Source of the DNA: Neobacillus sp. SuZ13
GTDB taxonomy: Bacteria; Bacillota; Bacilli; Bacillales; Cytobacillaceae
Direction: 5' to 3'
Assembly (NCBI RefSeq): GCF_030123365.1
Contig: NZ_CP126107.1
Location: 3,492,001 to 3,556,000 of the forward strand
DNA length: 64,000 nucleotides
Within the stretch, counting starts at the first letter, position 1; each line of letters opens with the position of its first letter. Both the position numbers and the translations under genes were made by a program. Below, one piece after another: positions 40,666-48,889 of this stretch. The notes beneath the pieces are model-generated. The model made no database searches and was not told the DNA's origin. It worked only from the letters and a program-made list of their open reading frames with translations.

Positions 40666-42051
40666 ATGCTGAGATATATGTTTTTTATCGTTATTTTAAT
40701 GTATTTATTCTCTGTACTTTTACCTGGGCTCCATCTTGGTGTAATGATTTCCTCGCTAAGTCTTTTAATTGTTCTTGTTACCATATTTCAAGCGAAGCGA
40801 TTTGTTCAAGTATTAGGAGGTACCTTTTTACTATTTGGAGTGGTCTTACTATCGACAAGCGGAGCCTCGTGGCAGCAATACATTCTCTCTTTTGGCCCCA
40901 TGCTGGACTTGCTTACCATGTTTACGTTAATTCCGATATTAGGGATTCCCATAAAATTAGGCGGGTATAGCGGCGGCATACAAAGTGTGATTACAAAGAG
41001 GGTAAAGTCCTCAGGACAACTGTATATGATCACTTCTGGCATTTCGTATTTTTTTAGTATTTTTATGAATCTGGCCACCTTGCCAATGACTTATTACTCG
41101 ATTCGGCCCGCATTAGATGTCATACCCGTTGAGAATAAAGAGCGATTCATGAGCAGAGCGATTTCACGCGGATTTGCGATGCCTTTACTTTGGGCACCTG
41201 TTACCCCAATTGTCGGAATTGTGATCACGATGACAGGAGTCAGTTGGGTATCGATTCTTCCATATGTTATTCCTTTAAGCATCGTGGGAGTAGGTGTGGA
41301 TTGGTATATTGGCTCACGTAGAGCAAATATTATGATCCATAACAAACAGGACCTATCCGTCCACGAAACTGCTGCTACGATAGAAACCACAGATCCAGCT
41401 AATCGTTCGAGGAGAGTCTTACAAATACTACTAGCCATCGTCATTTTTAATGTTGTTATTTCTTTAGTAGAATCAAAGTTTCCTTATCCATTTTTAATAT
41501 TAGTATCATTAATGGTTATCCCATTTTCGTTCGCCTGGTCCCTCTTCTTAAAAAAGGGTAAAGAGTTCGGTGACCATTTGCTCAATCATTTAAAAACCTT
41601 TTCTGTCAGTATGAAGGATCAATTCTTCATTTACTTATCAGCAGGTTTTTTCATCTCAACTATTAACATATCACATGCAAATGTCATGCTGGATGCCTGG
41701 GTCAATAAGTTTATCAATTTTGCTGGTGTGGAGATCTTTTTGATTTTACTACCGCTAATCCCGCTGGCTTTAGCATTTTTAGGCCTGCATCCTGCTGTAT
41801 CCTTAGCATTAATGACTGAAGGGTTGAATCCAGAAGTTGTTGGAATTTCCCCACATATCTTGACAGTGGCGATGTTAGCAGGGGCTGTCTCTGCTTTTCT
41901 AGTTGGTCCATATAATGCCACTTTAGGGCTTATGTCAAGTATTGTTAAGGAAAGCTCCTATAAGGTGTCGAACTGGAATCTTTCTTTCGCAAGTATATAT
42001 ATCGGCTGTGTTATGTTGTATTTATTTATTTTACAATTGTTTTTATCTTAA
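40666..42051 (+). CDS. Polytopic permease, probable organic-anion transporter
   Basis: 461 aa with about eleven to twelve hydrophobic segments. The arrangement, with repeated re-entrant-like stretches (SGQLYMITSGISYFFSIF, MNLATLPMTYYS; GPYNATLGLMSSIVKESSY near the end), resembles the ion transporter (IT)/DUF401-like permeases for carboxylates. Subfamily cannot be assigned. Two operator sites lie upstream. It is probably the uptake system for the substrate of the regulon, alone or together with the permease at 43195-44634. GGGTG stands 5 nt before the ATG. Confidence 0.8.
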   Translation: MLRYMFFIVILMYLFSVLLPGLHLGVMISSLSLLIVLVTIFQAKRFVQVLGGTFLLFGVVLLSTSGASWQQYILSFGPMLDLLTMFTLIPILGIPIKLGGYSGGIQSVITKRVKSSGQLYMITSGISYFFSIFMNLATLPMTYYSIRPALDVIPVENKERFMSRAISRGFAMPLLWAPVTPIVGIVITMTGVSWVSILPYVIPLSIVGVGVDWYIGSRRANIMIHNKQDLSVHETAATIETTDPANRSRRVLQILLAIVIFNVVISLVESKFPYPFLILVSLMVIPFSFAWSLFLKKGKEFGDHLLNHLKTFSVSMKDQFFIYLSAGFFISTINISHANVMLDAWVNKFINFAGVEIFLILLPLIPLALAFLGLHPAVSLALMTEGLNPEVVGISPHILTVAMLAGAVSAFLVGPYNATLGLMSSIVKESSYKVSNWNLSFASIYIGCVMLYLFILQLFLS

Positions 42052-42066
42052 TAATTGTGCAGAAGA

Positions 42067-42096
42067 AAAGGTGTCAATCGAATGATTGACACCTTT
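42067..42096. terminator. Bidirectional terminator
   Basis: AAAGGTGTCAATC/GATTGACACCTTT perfect stem, GAAT loop; T-rich on the minus side. It separates the convergent permease and P5C-reductase-like genes. Its arms resemble the GGTGTCAGGCAC repeat. Confidence 0.75.
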
Positions 42097-42102
42097 AGCC
42101 AT

Positions 42103-42816
42103 TTAAGTGGCATTACGTTCAGAAATATCACTAGATTTTTCTGCTTTAACTTCCTTGACTATTTCTTTCGCAAAGTGGCCAAGACTCCCCTCACTATACG
42201 ATCGGATCACTTCAGGCGCTAACGATGTTAATGCTCTTTTTAGGTATGCTGGCGATAACCCTCTGTTCACAAATTCCGTCTCGATCGTTATCGCTGTCTT
42301 TATGGCAATATACGTCGCTAATTTATTTACTTCCGTTAGACAATTTTCACTATCGACCATTACCTTACCAAGTTCGTGAAAGAGTTCTCCAACAGTTCTG
42401 GGCAACGCTGATTCAGTAATAAATAATCCATTACCATGTTCAAGTAAATCTTTAGAATGTCCCATATACTTGACCCCATGAACCTGTAAGTCGGGAAACT
42501 GGACCATTATTTGCTTGGTAAGGAGGTTCGTTGCCATATTAATGATAATAGGTGTATGTGAAGTATAGCTTTCCAGTTTTAACGAGGTGATAAATGGAAT
42601 AACCTCCGTCGCAGGTAATGCTAAGATTAAGATATCGACATCCTTCAATTCACTTTCTGTTAAAATGTATCCACATTGAAACGTTTTCAGAAAGTTTTCT
42701 GCTTTCGTTTGCACCGGATGATAAACTCCAAGCTCAATCCGTTTTTTATCCCAATGGGTCATCATGGCTGTCCCTAATTTACCGAGCCCTACTAAACCAA
42801 TTCTTTGTTGTTTCAT
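42103..42816 (-). CDS. NAD(P)-binding oxidoreductase, pyrroline-5-carboxylate reductase-like
   Basis: 237 aa. The Rossmann loop GLVGLGKLGTAMM is at residues 8-20, followed by DVDILILALPATEVIPFI, the pattern of ProC/F420-NADP oxidoreductases. The C-terminal part is helical with TYIAIKTAITIETEFVNRG, in the place of the P5CR dimerisation domain. It could reduce a cyclic imine or another keto-acid derived compound; ProC activity itself is not assured because the family hallmark near the C-terminus is not evident. GAGGGG precedes the ATG. No operator directly upstream was seen. Confidence 0.72.
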   Translation of the reverse strand: MKQQRIGLVGLGKLGTAMMTHWDKKRIELGVYHPVQTKAENFLKTFQCGYILTESELKDVDILILALPATEVIPFITSLKLESYTSHTPIIINMATNLLTKQIMVQFPDLQVHGVKYMGHSKDLLEHGNGLFITESALPRTVGELFHELGKVMVDSENCLTEVNKLATYIAIKTAITIETEFVNRGLSPAYLKRALTSLAPEVIRSYSEGSLGHFAKEIVKEVKAEKSSDISERNAT

Positions 42817-42885
42817 TTTCTATCCCCTCTCCCTCTCATCCTATGTCGGCAGGCATTTTAAGATAACGATTAATAAACGAAAAAG

Positions 42886-43033
42886 AAAAGCGCAAGCGCC
42901 CTGGTCAGCGGCGTATGGTCTGGAGCGCTCCAACCGAGATAAAGGAAACACGAAGAGCCGGAGGCGATTCGATGTTGACTTATCGTAGGGCGGAGAGCGA
43001 AGGACACTAGCCGCTAGGGCGCTGGAGCTAGAC
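42886..43033. repeat. GC-rich repeat element B, copy 2 (about 148 bp)
   Basis: Same block order and orientation as copy 1 (AAAAGCGCAAGCGCCC ... GGAGCGCTCCAACCGAGAT ... GGGCGCTGGAGCTAG). The two copies bracket the permease and reductase genes. Confidence 0.85.
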
Positions 43034-43081
43034 AGTAATCTAAGTTCAAAGACCTATACTTTCTTATCATAAAAATAATAA

Positions 43082-43125
43082 GGCTATCTTAAAAAATCAG
43101 TTTGCTGCTGACTTTTAAGATAGCC
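43082..43125 (-). terminator. Terminator of the 43.2-44.6 kb permease gene
   Basis: GGCTATCTTAAAA/TTTTAAGATAGCC arms with an inner AGTCAGCAG stem; minus-strand tail TTATTATTTTTATG. Confidence 0.8.
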
Positions 43126-43194
43126 CTTTATTTATTAGCGACCCCTAATTTCAATCTAGTCTAATGTAACGGTAAGTTGGAGAAAACAGTTTAT

Positions 43195-44634
43195 TTACCA
43201 GATTATAACCGCCAAGATTGTTGCAAGGAAAAGGCCGGTAATAACTGGGAAGAAATTCTTCCTCGCCAGCTCTAACGGTGAAACTTGTAAGAAGCCTGCA
43301 ACGGCGACAAGTGATGACCAGGCAATCAATGTACCTCCACCGCTCCACACTGCACCCATTTGTCCAATAGCTGCAAGTACGGAAGGATCGATGTTACTTC
43401 CAGGTCCAATAGCACCAGACAAAGCACCAGTTAACGGAAGTCCAGCAAACCCTGAACCATCTAATCCGGTAATGATACCAATGATTAAGATACTAAATGC
43501 TGCAATAATCGGGCTGTGAGGAATATAATTTTGACCTGCTTGAATCAAATCAAAAAGAAATCCTGGTTTAGCTGCATCTTCACCTAAGGAAAGGATTTGC
43601 GCAGAAAAATCTCCACTTCCCATAAAGAAGTAACCGGCAATCGGAATAACAGGAGCCATGGCTCTAAAAGCAAATACAAAACCTTCGGTAATATGTTCAC
43701 TGATTTTATCAAGTGCATGAATACGGTTAAAAGCAATCGTCGCTAAAACTAAGAGAATCGTGGCAACCCCACCGATAAAGGCAGCACCATCGCCTCCCTC
43801 GAATCCAGCTCCACCGCCAATTTTGGATTGGACCATAAAAATCATGACACCTAGCATCGCTAAAGGTACAATGATTGCAAAGATTTTTCCCCATTTTTGT
43901 TTTACTCTAATAACTTCAGCAGTTTCTTCTACTGTAGCAGCAAGCTCCTCGGTAACTTGGAAGAATGCTTTTTCATTATTATTTTCATTAACAGATTTTT
44001 TGGTAATCGCTTTTCGATGTGTGGCGTACACAATTGCAAGAGCGCTAAAACCTGTAATGAGAGAAAGAATGAAGGCTTTATCTGAAACTAAAGCTTTATC
44101 AATCCCAGCAGCTTTCGCACTTAACATTGGGGCTACTTGCATAATATAATCCGATGAAAGGGCCATACCCTGTCCGGCAATAACAATAACCATTGCTGAT
44201 GTCATGACTGGTAATCCGGCACTTACTGCAGCAGGTACTAATAATGCACAAATTAATGGAACAGCCGGAGTTGGCCAGAAAAAGAGTGAAATCACAAACG
44301 TCGTAACCATTAACACTAAATAAGAAACGTGTCCATTTACCATTATTTTTTGAATCGGCACGACCATCCTTTTATCTGCACCTAAATCCTTTAGGGAATT
44401 AAGAAGACCGATCATGATGGAAATGATTAGGAAAATACTAAATAGTTCCTTAGCGGCAACGAGATTGGCATTAAAAACAGCTTGAAATCCGCCAATCAAG
44501 CTCCCTTTATACACGGCTGCTACGATAAAGGTTCCAACTATAAGTGGTAAAACAACACCTTTTCTAAGAAGCATGATAATAATAACGGCTACAGTGACAA
44601 CTAGATAGACCCAATGGGCTGCTGTTAATTCCAT
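43195..44634 (-). CDS. GntP/IT-superfamily-like permease
   Basis: 479 aa with about twelve hydrophobic segments and a charged central loop (about residues 205-245; ENNNEKAFFQVTEE). The pattern FWPTPAVPLICALLVPAAVSAGLP and GLDGSGFAGLPLTGALSGAIG resembles permeases of the gluconate/organic-acid (GntP, IT) superfamily. The long upstream region carries GGTATAC-type sites and a cre-like site, so it is probably induced by the pathway substrate and repressed by glucose. It diverges from the aspartate-dehydrogenase-like gene. Exact family uncertain. Confidence 0.78.
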   Translation of the reverse strand: MELTAAHWVYLVVTVAVIIIMLLRKGVVLPLIVGTFIVAAVYKGSLIGGFQAVFNANLVAAKELFSIFLIISIMIGLLNSLKDLGADKRMVVPIQKIMVNGHVSYLVLMVTTFVISLFFWPTPAVPLICALLVPAAVSAGLPVMTSAMVIVIAGQGMALSSDYIMQVAPMLSAKAAGIDKALVSDKAFILSLITGFSALAIVYATHRKAITKKSVNENNNEKAFFQVTEELAATVEETAEVIRVKQKWGKIFAIIVPLAMLGVMIFMVQSKIGGGAGFEGGDGAAFIGGVATILLVLATIAFNRIHALDKISEHITEGFVFAFRAMAPVIPIAGYFFMGSGDFSAQILSLGEDAAKPGFLFDLIQAGQNYIPHSPIIAAFSILIIGIITGLDGSGFAGLPLTGALSGAIGPGSNIDPSVLAAIGQMGAVWSGGGTLIAWSSLVAVAGFLQVSPLELARKNFFPVITGLFLATILAVIIW

Positions 44635-44835
44635 ATTTACCCTCCGTTGTTTTAAATAGTTTAAAACCGTGTCGCGAAAGATTTCCTTTAAATATGGGAA
44701 AAGATCGTAGGAGAGGAGTAAACGTTAAAATAGGATTTTTATCATGGTGTATATCCTCTACTTTTGGTGTTCTTTTCTTAATCCCTAAAAAGATAAAAAA
44801 TGGCATGATTCATAAAAAAATTTTCGAGAGATTAT

Positions 44836-44865
44836 GTTTTGCATACTGTAGATTGTATACCATGA
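44836..44865. promoter_or_regulatory. GntR-type operators, site 8 (pair)
   Basis: TTTTGCATACTGTA and ATTGTATACCATG are spaced about one and a half helical turns apart, upstream of the permease gene. Confidence 0.5.
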
Positions 44866-44968
44866 TTTTATAAAGAATGACTGATTACAACTGGATACTA
44901 AATTAAAGAACTCTCCATTAACATCGTCTTTTCTATTTCCTAAAAAACAATCAATCTACTAGATATTC

Positions 44969-44982
44969 TGAATGCGCTTACA
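44969..44982. promoter_or_regulatory. cre-like site
   Basis: TGAATGCGCTTACA matches TGWAANCGNTNWCA at 13 of 14 positions, in the divergent region between permease and dehydrogenase genes. Confidence 0.5.
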
Positions 44983-45194
44983 TGTTTTTTTGGTGATTTC
45001 TAGTAGAATATTATTTTAGGAATAATAAATCAACCCCTTTTCACTATGTACACCTTGTTTATTATAAGGTTGAAAATAATATACCATTATTCTTTACTTA
45101 TTGCAAACTATTTTGAAAATTTAGAAGTTTATTTATATTCATAAGATTACTATTGATTTTATTGGTTTAATCGGCTAAAATATATTAAATTATC

Positions 45195-45210
45195 GGTATA
45201 CGGTATACAA
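45195..45210. promoter_or_regulatory. GntR-type operator, site 9 (tandem)
   Basis: GGTATACGGTATACAA has two directly repeated GGTATAC units, 74 bp before the dehydrogenase start. Confidence 0.65.
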
Positions 45211-45283
45211 TAGAAATTTTATACATAGTTTGATAGCTTTCTATTTGAATAGCTGCTAATAACTAATCACGAGGTGAATAAAT

Positions 45284-46090
45284 ATGCTTAGAGTTGGAAT
45301 CATTGGATATGGAGTACTTGGAAAAGGTATTAGCGAATTAATTGACTTAGGACAAGCTGGTGATGTCGTCCTTCAATCCATTTTAGTTAGAACCCCGCTA
45401 GGTTCTTCGGACAAATCACCAGATCAGTGTACAGTCACTACGAGTGAAGATGTATTTTTTAACCAAGATTTAGATATTATCATTGAAGCAGCCGGACACC
45501 ATGCCCTTCAACTATATGGAGAAAAGGCCATTTCCTCGGGAAGTCATTTAGTTATCCTTTCCGTCGGTGCTTTAGCAGATAAAGATTTTTATGAGTCCCT
45601 ACAGGAGGCAGCTAGAAAATACAAAAAACAACTGATTATCCCCTCAGGGGCCATCGCAGGTTTGGATCGTATTGCCGCTGGGGTGTTAGGTGAAATTGAT
45701 GAAATTACACTGATTACGAGAAAGCCGCCAAAAAGTTGGTATGGGACAATTGCGGAGGAAAAAGTTGATTTAGAGACGATTGCAGATCCATTTTGTATCT
45801 TTGAGGGGACCGCCAGAAATGCAGCAAAATTATTTCCTCAAAATGTAAATGTATCCGCTGCGCTAAGCCTTGCAGGTGTCGGCTTTGATAAAACGAAGGT
45901 TCAAGTGTATGTAGACCCGACCATTCAAATGAACACACATACCATAGTGGCCAAAGGCTATTTCGGGCAAATGGAAACCACTATTCAAAACAATCCATAT
46001 ACGGAAAATCCTAAATCGAGCCCGATCGTCGCTATGAGTGTGGCAAAAGTATTGCAAAACCTAACGACATCTGTGGTAATCGGTGTTTAA
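45284..46090 (+). CDS. L-aspartate dehydrogenase-like enzyme (NadX family)
   Basis: 268 aa. NAD(P)-dependent amino-acid dehydrogenase of the aspartate dehydrogenase family. Rossmann loop GIIGYGVLGKGI (residues 5-16), EAAGHHAL, then the family hallmark IPSGAIAGLDRIAAG and the C-terminal domain with NPKSSPIVAMSVAKVL. Such enzymes convert L-aspartate, or related amino acids, to oxo-acids and ammonia. Here it follows tandem operator sites and is not near nad genes, so a catabolic deamination role is more likely than NAD synthesis. GAGGTG stands 7 nt before the ATG. Confidence 0.88.
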   Translation: MLRVGIIGYGVLGKGISELIDLGQAGDVVLQSILVRTPLGSSDKSPDQCTVTTSEDVFFNQDLDIIIEAAGHHALQLYGEKAISSGSHLVILSVGALADKDFYESLQEAARKYKKQLIIPSGAIAGLDRIAAGVLGEIDEITLITRKPPKSWYGTIAEEKVDLETIADPFCIFEGTARNAAKLFPQNVNVSAALSLAGVGFDKTKVQVYVDPTIQMNTHTIVAKGYFGQMETTIQNNPYTENPKSSPIVAMSVAKVLQNLTTSVVIGV

Positions 46091-46104
46091 TACCGTGTCG
46101 ACAG

Positions 46105-46144
46105 AAAGAGAAACTCTACCCTGCGAGGGATAGAGTTTCTCTTT
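46105..46144. terminator. Bidirectional terminator
   Basis: AAAGAGAAACTCTA/TAGAGTTTCTCTTT perfect 14-bp stem, T-rich on both sides, between convergent genes. Confidence 0.88.
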
Positions 46145-46822
46145 TTATTTCTTCTCTTTTCCTTGATTGACTGCCTCAATATATGCTTTTCGGGAATTTT
46201 CAATATGAATTTTCGTCAAATACTCGGCCATTTCCACTTCTTGATTAATAATAGCCTCCATGATTCGTAAGTGCTCTTCCATCGACTGTACCGGCCGGCC
46301 CGGATTTTTATACCCTGTCTTAGCAAACGCACGAATATAATCCGATAAGCCGCTTAATATTTCATAGAGTTTAGCATTTTTTGCCGAGCTATATAAGAGA
46401 TGATTCAATTCACCATGTAAATTAGAGAAATCATGATCATTTTTATGCTGTAAACAATCTTCCACCCTTTTACTGTACTCGACGAATTTACTTTTGGTTT
46501 CATCGTCCAACTTCTGAACAGCTAATTTGGCTGCCAAAACTTCAAGCGATGAAAGAATCGTAAATACTTCAATAATTTCCTTTTCAGAAATATCCGCGAC
46601 AATAACACCTTTTCTTGGAACAGTTTTGACAAACCCTTGAGATTCTAATCTAAATAACGCTTCACGGATAGGTGTCCTGCTAATATTTAATCGTTCAGCT
46701 AATTCCCGTTCCACTAAACGATCACCTGTTTTAAATTCCCCCTCTAAAATAAGGTCCTTAATATGAATAAAGACCCTTTCGCGTAAGGATATTAAATCTT
46801 CCTCGGCCCAATTATTCCCCAC
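46145..46822 (-). CDS. GntR/FadR-family (FCD domain) transcriptional regulator 2
   Basis: 225 aa. Same layout as regulator 1: winged helix (about residues 12-75; NISRTPIREALFRLESQGFV) and FCD domain (about 85-215). The two share most of the N-terminal domain and diverge more in the effector domain, so they may read the same operator in response to different ligands. GTG start with AGGGAG 5 nt upstream. The site TAGGTATACATTGTACCAA just upstream implies autoregulation. Confidence 0.9.
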   Translation of the reverse strand: MGNNWAEEDLISLRERVFIHIKDLILEGEFKTGDRLVERELAERLNISRTPIREALFRLESQGFVKTVPRKGVIVADISEKEIIEVFTILSSLEVLAAKLAVQKLDDETKSKFVEYSKRVEDCLQHKNDHDFSNLHGELNHLLYSSAKNAKLYEILSGLSDYIRAFAKTGYKNPGRPVQSMEEHLRIMEAIINQEVEMAEYLTKIHIENSRKAYIEAVNQGKEKK

Positions 46823-46838
46823 AGTTTCTCCCTCTTTC

Positions 46839-46856
46839 TAGGTATACATTGTACCA
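46839..46856. promoter_or_regulatory. GntR-type operator, site 10 (regulator 2)
   Basis: AGGTATACATTGTACCAA, 17 bp upstream of the GTG start. Confidence 0.65.
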
Positions 46857-46935
46857 ATTATAACTCACTCTATTTATAAACATCAAATTCTTTGGACGGA
46901 ATTTCCAATATAAAAATAGTTAGTAAGTAACTTTA

Positions 46936-47556
46936 CTATCTAGGGAGATTTTCAACTGGTTTATTACTAATTACACCCTCACCTAAGACAGCATGTGTAA
47001 TAATCTTTGTCATCACTTCAGCGATCGTCATCACAGTAAATAATCTGGTATTATTCAAAGATTGTACGGGCGATAATGGATCTAAGTAATTAACCACTGC
47101 CTTCATATGGTATTTACCCACATGTGGCAGTTTTTTATTGACAGCCATGCCAGGAATTAATGAGCCTTCTTTTAAAAAAATAAACCCAATTTGCCTTTCA
47201 TCTCCCAAACAAGCATCGATCCCCAAAATAAACGGATCATTGTGTGTTTGATTAATTTCTTTCAGGATCTTTTTAATATTTAAGGCATGAACTGGTTTTT
47301 CTAATGTGCCATATACAGGGAATGGAAGGTCCGTTTCTTTTAGCATCGTTCCCACTAAGGGACCTAGTGAGTCTCCTGTTGACCGGTCGGAACCCACACA
47401 TAAGAAAATGACTTCTCTGGAGGTATTGCTAAGGACTTCTTTCAGTTTATTAACAAATTCCTTAAACTCATTTCCCTCATGTGTCTCTTTAACGGAAAAA
47501 TAGCATGACCCTGCTGCCTTATCCATCGTCTTTTTCTTGCTGTCAAAAGGCCACAT
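46936..47556 (-). CDS. yyaC: YyaC-family spore protease-like protein (DUF1256)
   Basis: 206 aa, cytosolic or forespore. YyaC is related to the germination protease Gpr fold and is made in the forespore; its precise role is unclear. Signature segments are VIFLCVGSDRSTGDSLGPLVG, HALNIKKIL, LGIDACLGDERQIGFI and a C-terminal helix. Frame starts further upstream exist, but GAGGG lies 9 nt before the ATG at 47556 (begins MWPFDSKKK), as usual for the family. Supports a spore-forming host. Confidence 0.88.
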   Translation of the reverse strand: MWPFDSKKKTMDKAAGSCYFSVKETHEGNEFKEFVNKLKEVLSNTSREVIFLCVGSDRSTGDSLGPLVGTMLKETDLPFPVYGTLEKPVHALNIKKILKEINQTHNDPFILGIDACLGDERQIGFIFLKEGSLIPGMAVNKKLPHVGKYHMKAVVNYLDPLSPVQSLNNTRLFTVMTIAEVMTKIITHAVLGEGVISNKPVENLPR

Positions 47557-47750
47557 TAGCATCAACCCTCTTCTCAAGTTGTAGTTCCCTAAATCTGTCC
47601 ATCTACCCACCGTCATGATCCCTACACTTCTCTCGAGAATTTTTACACATCTACATATATTTTATGATAGCAAGACTAAAACCTTCTATACCCTCGCTTA
47701 TAAAAATTACAAAAAAATTCAGATAAGTTCACATTTCTGTAACAAATTAA

Positions 47751-47791
47751 GTGCCTGACACCATTATTTTTGAGAAATAGGTGTCAGGCAC
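47751..47791. repeat. GTGCCTGACACC...GGTGTCAGGCAC hairpin (motif copies 3 and 4)
   Basis: Two copies of the dispersed 12-bp motif in inverted orientation form a 12-bp stem with a 17-nt loop, 5 bp beyond the ketopantoate-reductase-like stop. It can act as a terminator although the T-tract is weak. Confidence 0.75.
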
Positions 47792-47795
47792 CATT

Positions 47796-48716
47796 TTAAT
47801 CGTATTGGCTTTCTATGGTACGAATCTGGTCATACAGTTGCTGATTTATGGGTGTTGATAGCCCGTATTGATGGGCTAGGTGCAGGACTGTACCGGCAAA
47901 CAATTCTACTTCGCTGTAGCGTTTGACCTCGATATCTTGAGCCATTGACGGTTTACCGTCTGGACTTAAGGTGGCCAATACACTTAACCAATAGTCTAAG
48001 TCAGCTTCTGATAAATCAATTCCTTCTTTTTCGGAAAGCGCGATGACCTCTCTCATCGCTCCAATCATTATCTTTCGTGCTTCTCCATCACGTTGAATCT
48101 CTCCATAATTACTCTGATAGACAGCCACCGTTTGATTGACCCCTACATTTAACATAAACTTACCCCATTGACGTTTCACCATATTCGTTTCAATCTCATA
48201 AGGTAGTTCTACCTTATCAAAAAATGCCGCAACACGCTTGACCTTATCAGAAATTTCGCCTGGTTGTCGTTCTCCAAAACAAAGGATGCCCATATGGTCA
48301 TAGGTGAGCTGATTTCCTACTTTAACGGCATCCATTCCTTGGGCGACACAATATAAAATATGTTCATCCCCATAGATCTCTCCAATCAAAGCCTCACTGG
48401 AAATTCCATTTAATGCAGATAAAATAATCGTCTGATCACCCACATGATGCATTACTGACTGAATCGCATCTTTTAAACCATCAAATTTTACCGTGAAAAT
48501 CAGCAAATCTGCCGGCTCGCATGGTTCATCGGGTGTCAAGTAAGTGAAATTGCAGCGCTCCCCATTACAATAAACGTGTTCATTTTCATATCGATAAATC
48601 CGCTCCCGATTTGCGATGATACGAATATCTGCTTTTGGCATTTTCTTCGATAAATGATGTCCATATAGAATTCCTAATGCCCCTAGACCAATGATTGAAA
48701 CCTTCTTAATCTCCAT
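47796..48716 (-). CDS. Ketopantoate reductase-like (PanE/ApbA family) protein
   Basis: About 306 aa. NADPH-binding loop IGLGALGILYG near the N-terminus, DLLIFTVKFDGLKDAI, and the C-terminal catalytic helix with MLNVGVNQ (Lys/Asn) and KPSMAQDIEVKRYSEVELFAG, which carries the family Ser/Glu pair. It reduces 2-dehydropantoate or a similar 2-oxo acid. Several in-frame starts lie within 24 bp (48740, 48728, 48716); GGGGAAAGGA suits either of the last two. Being outside panBCD, it may be a second PanE or serve another keto acid. Confidence 0.85.
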   Translation of the reverse strand: MEIKKVSIIGLGALGILYGHHLSKKMPKADIRIIANRERIYRYENEHVYCNGERCNFTYLTPDEPCEPADLLIFTVKFDGLKDAIQSVMHHVGDQTIILSALNGISSEALIGEIYGDEHILYCVAQGMDAVKVGNQLTYDHMGILCFGERQPGEISDKVKRVAAFFDKVELPYEIETNMVKRQWGKFMLNVGVNQTVAVYQSNYGEIQRDGEARKIMIGAMREVIALSEKEGIDLSEADLDYWLSVLATLSPDGKPSMAQDIEVKRYSEVELFAGTVLHLAHQYGLSTPINQQLYDQIRTIESQYD

Positions 48717-48841
48717 CACGAATTTCATTCCTTTCCCCATATTGCCTACTGTATGTAAGAAAATTTTCTAAATGTTCAGGACGTTTACACAAACTATTTT
48801 ACTACTAGTATTTTATCTCAACTTATTTATTAAAAAAATAA

Positions 48842-48874
48842 AAAACTCTGTTGAATGATTAACAACAGAGTTTT
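48842..48874 (-). terminator. Terminator of cysP
   Basis: AAAACTCTGTTG/CAACAGAGTTTT stem, minus-strand T6ATTTTTTT tail. Confidence 0.88.
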
Positions 48875-48889
48875 CTAAAAATCGATCAT

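Larger units (their letters stand above)
42817..43194. other. 378-bp stretch holding element B copy 2 and a terminator
   Basis: Repeat element B (42886-43033) and a hairpin for the permease gene (43082-43125) account for most of it. No gene is seen in the remainder. Confidence 0.6.
44635..45283. other. 649-bp divergent regulatory region
   Basis: No gene seen. It carries GntR-type sites at 44836-44865 and 45195-45210 and a cre-like site at 44969-44982 in very AT-rich DNA. Confidence 0.65.
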
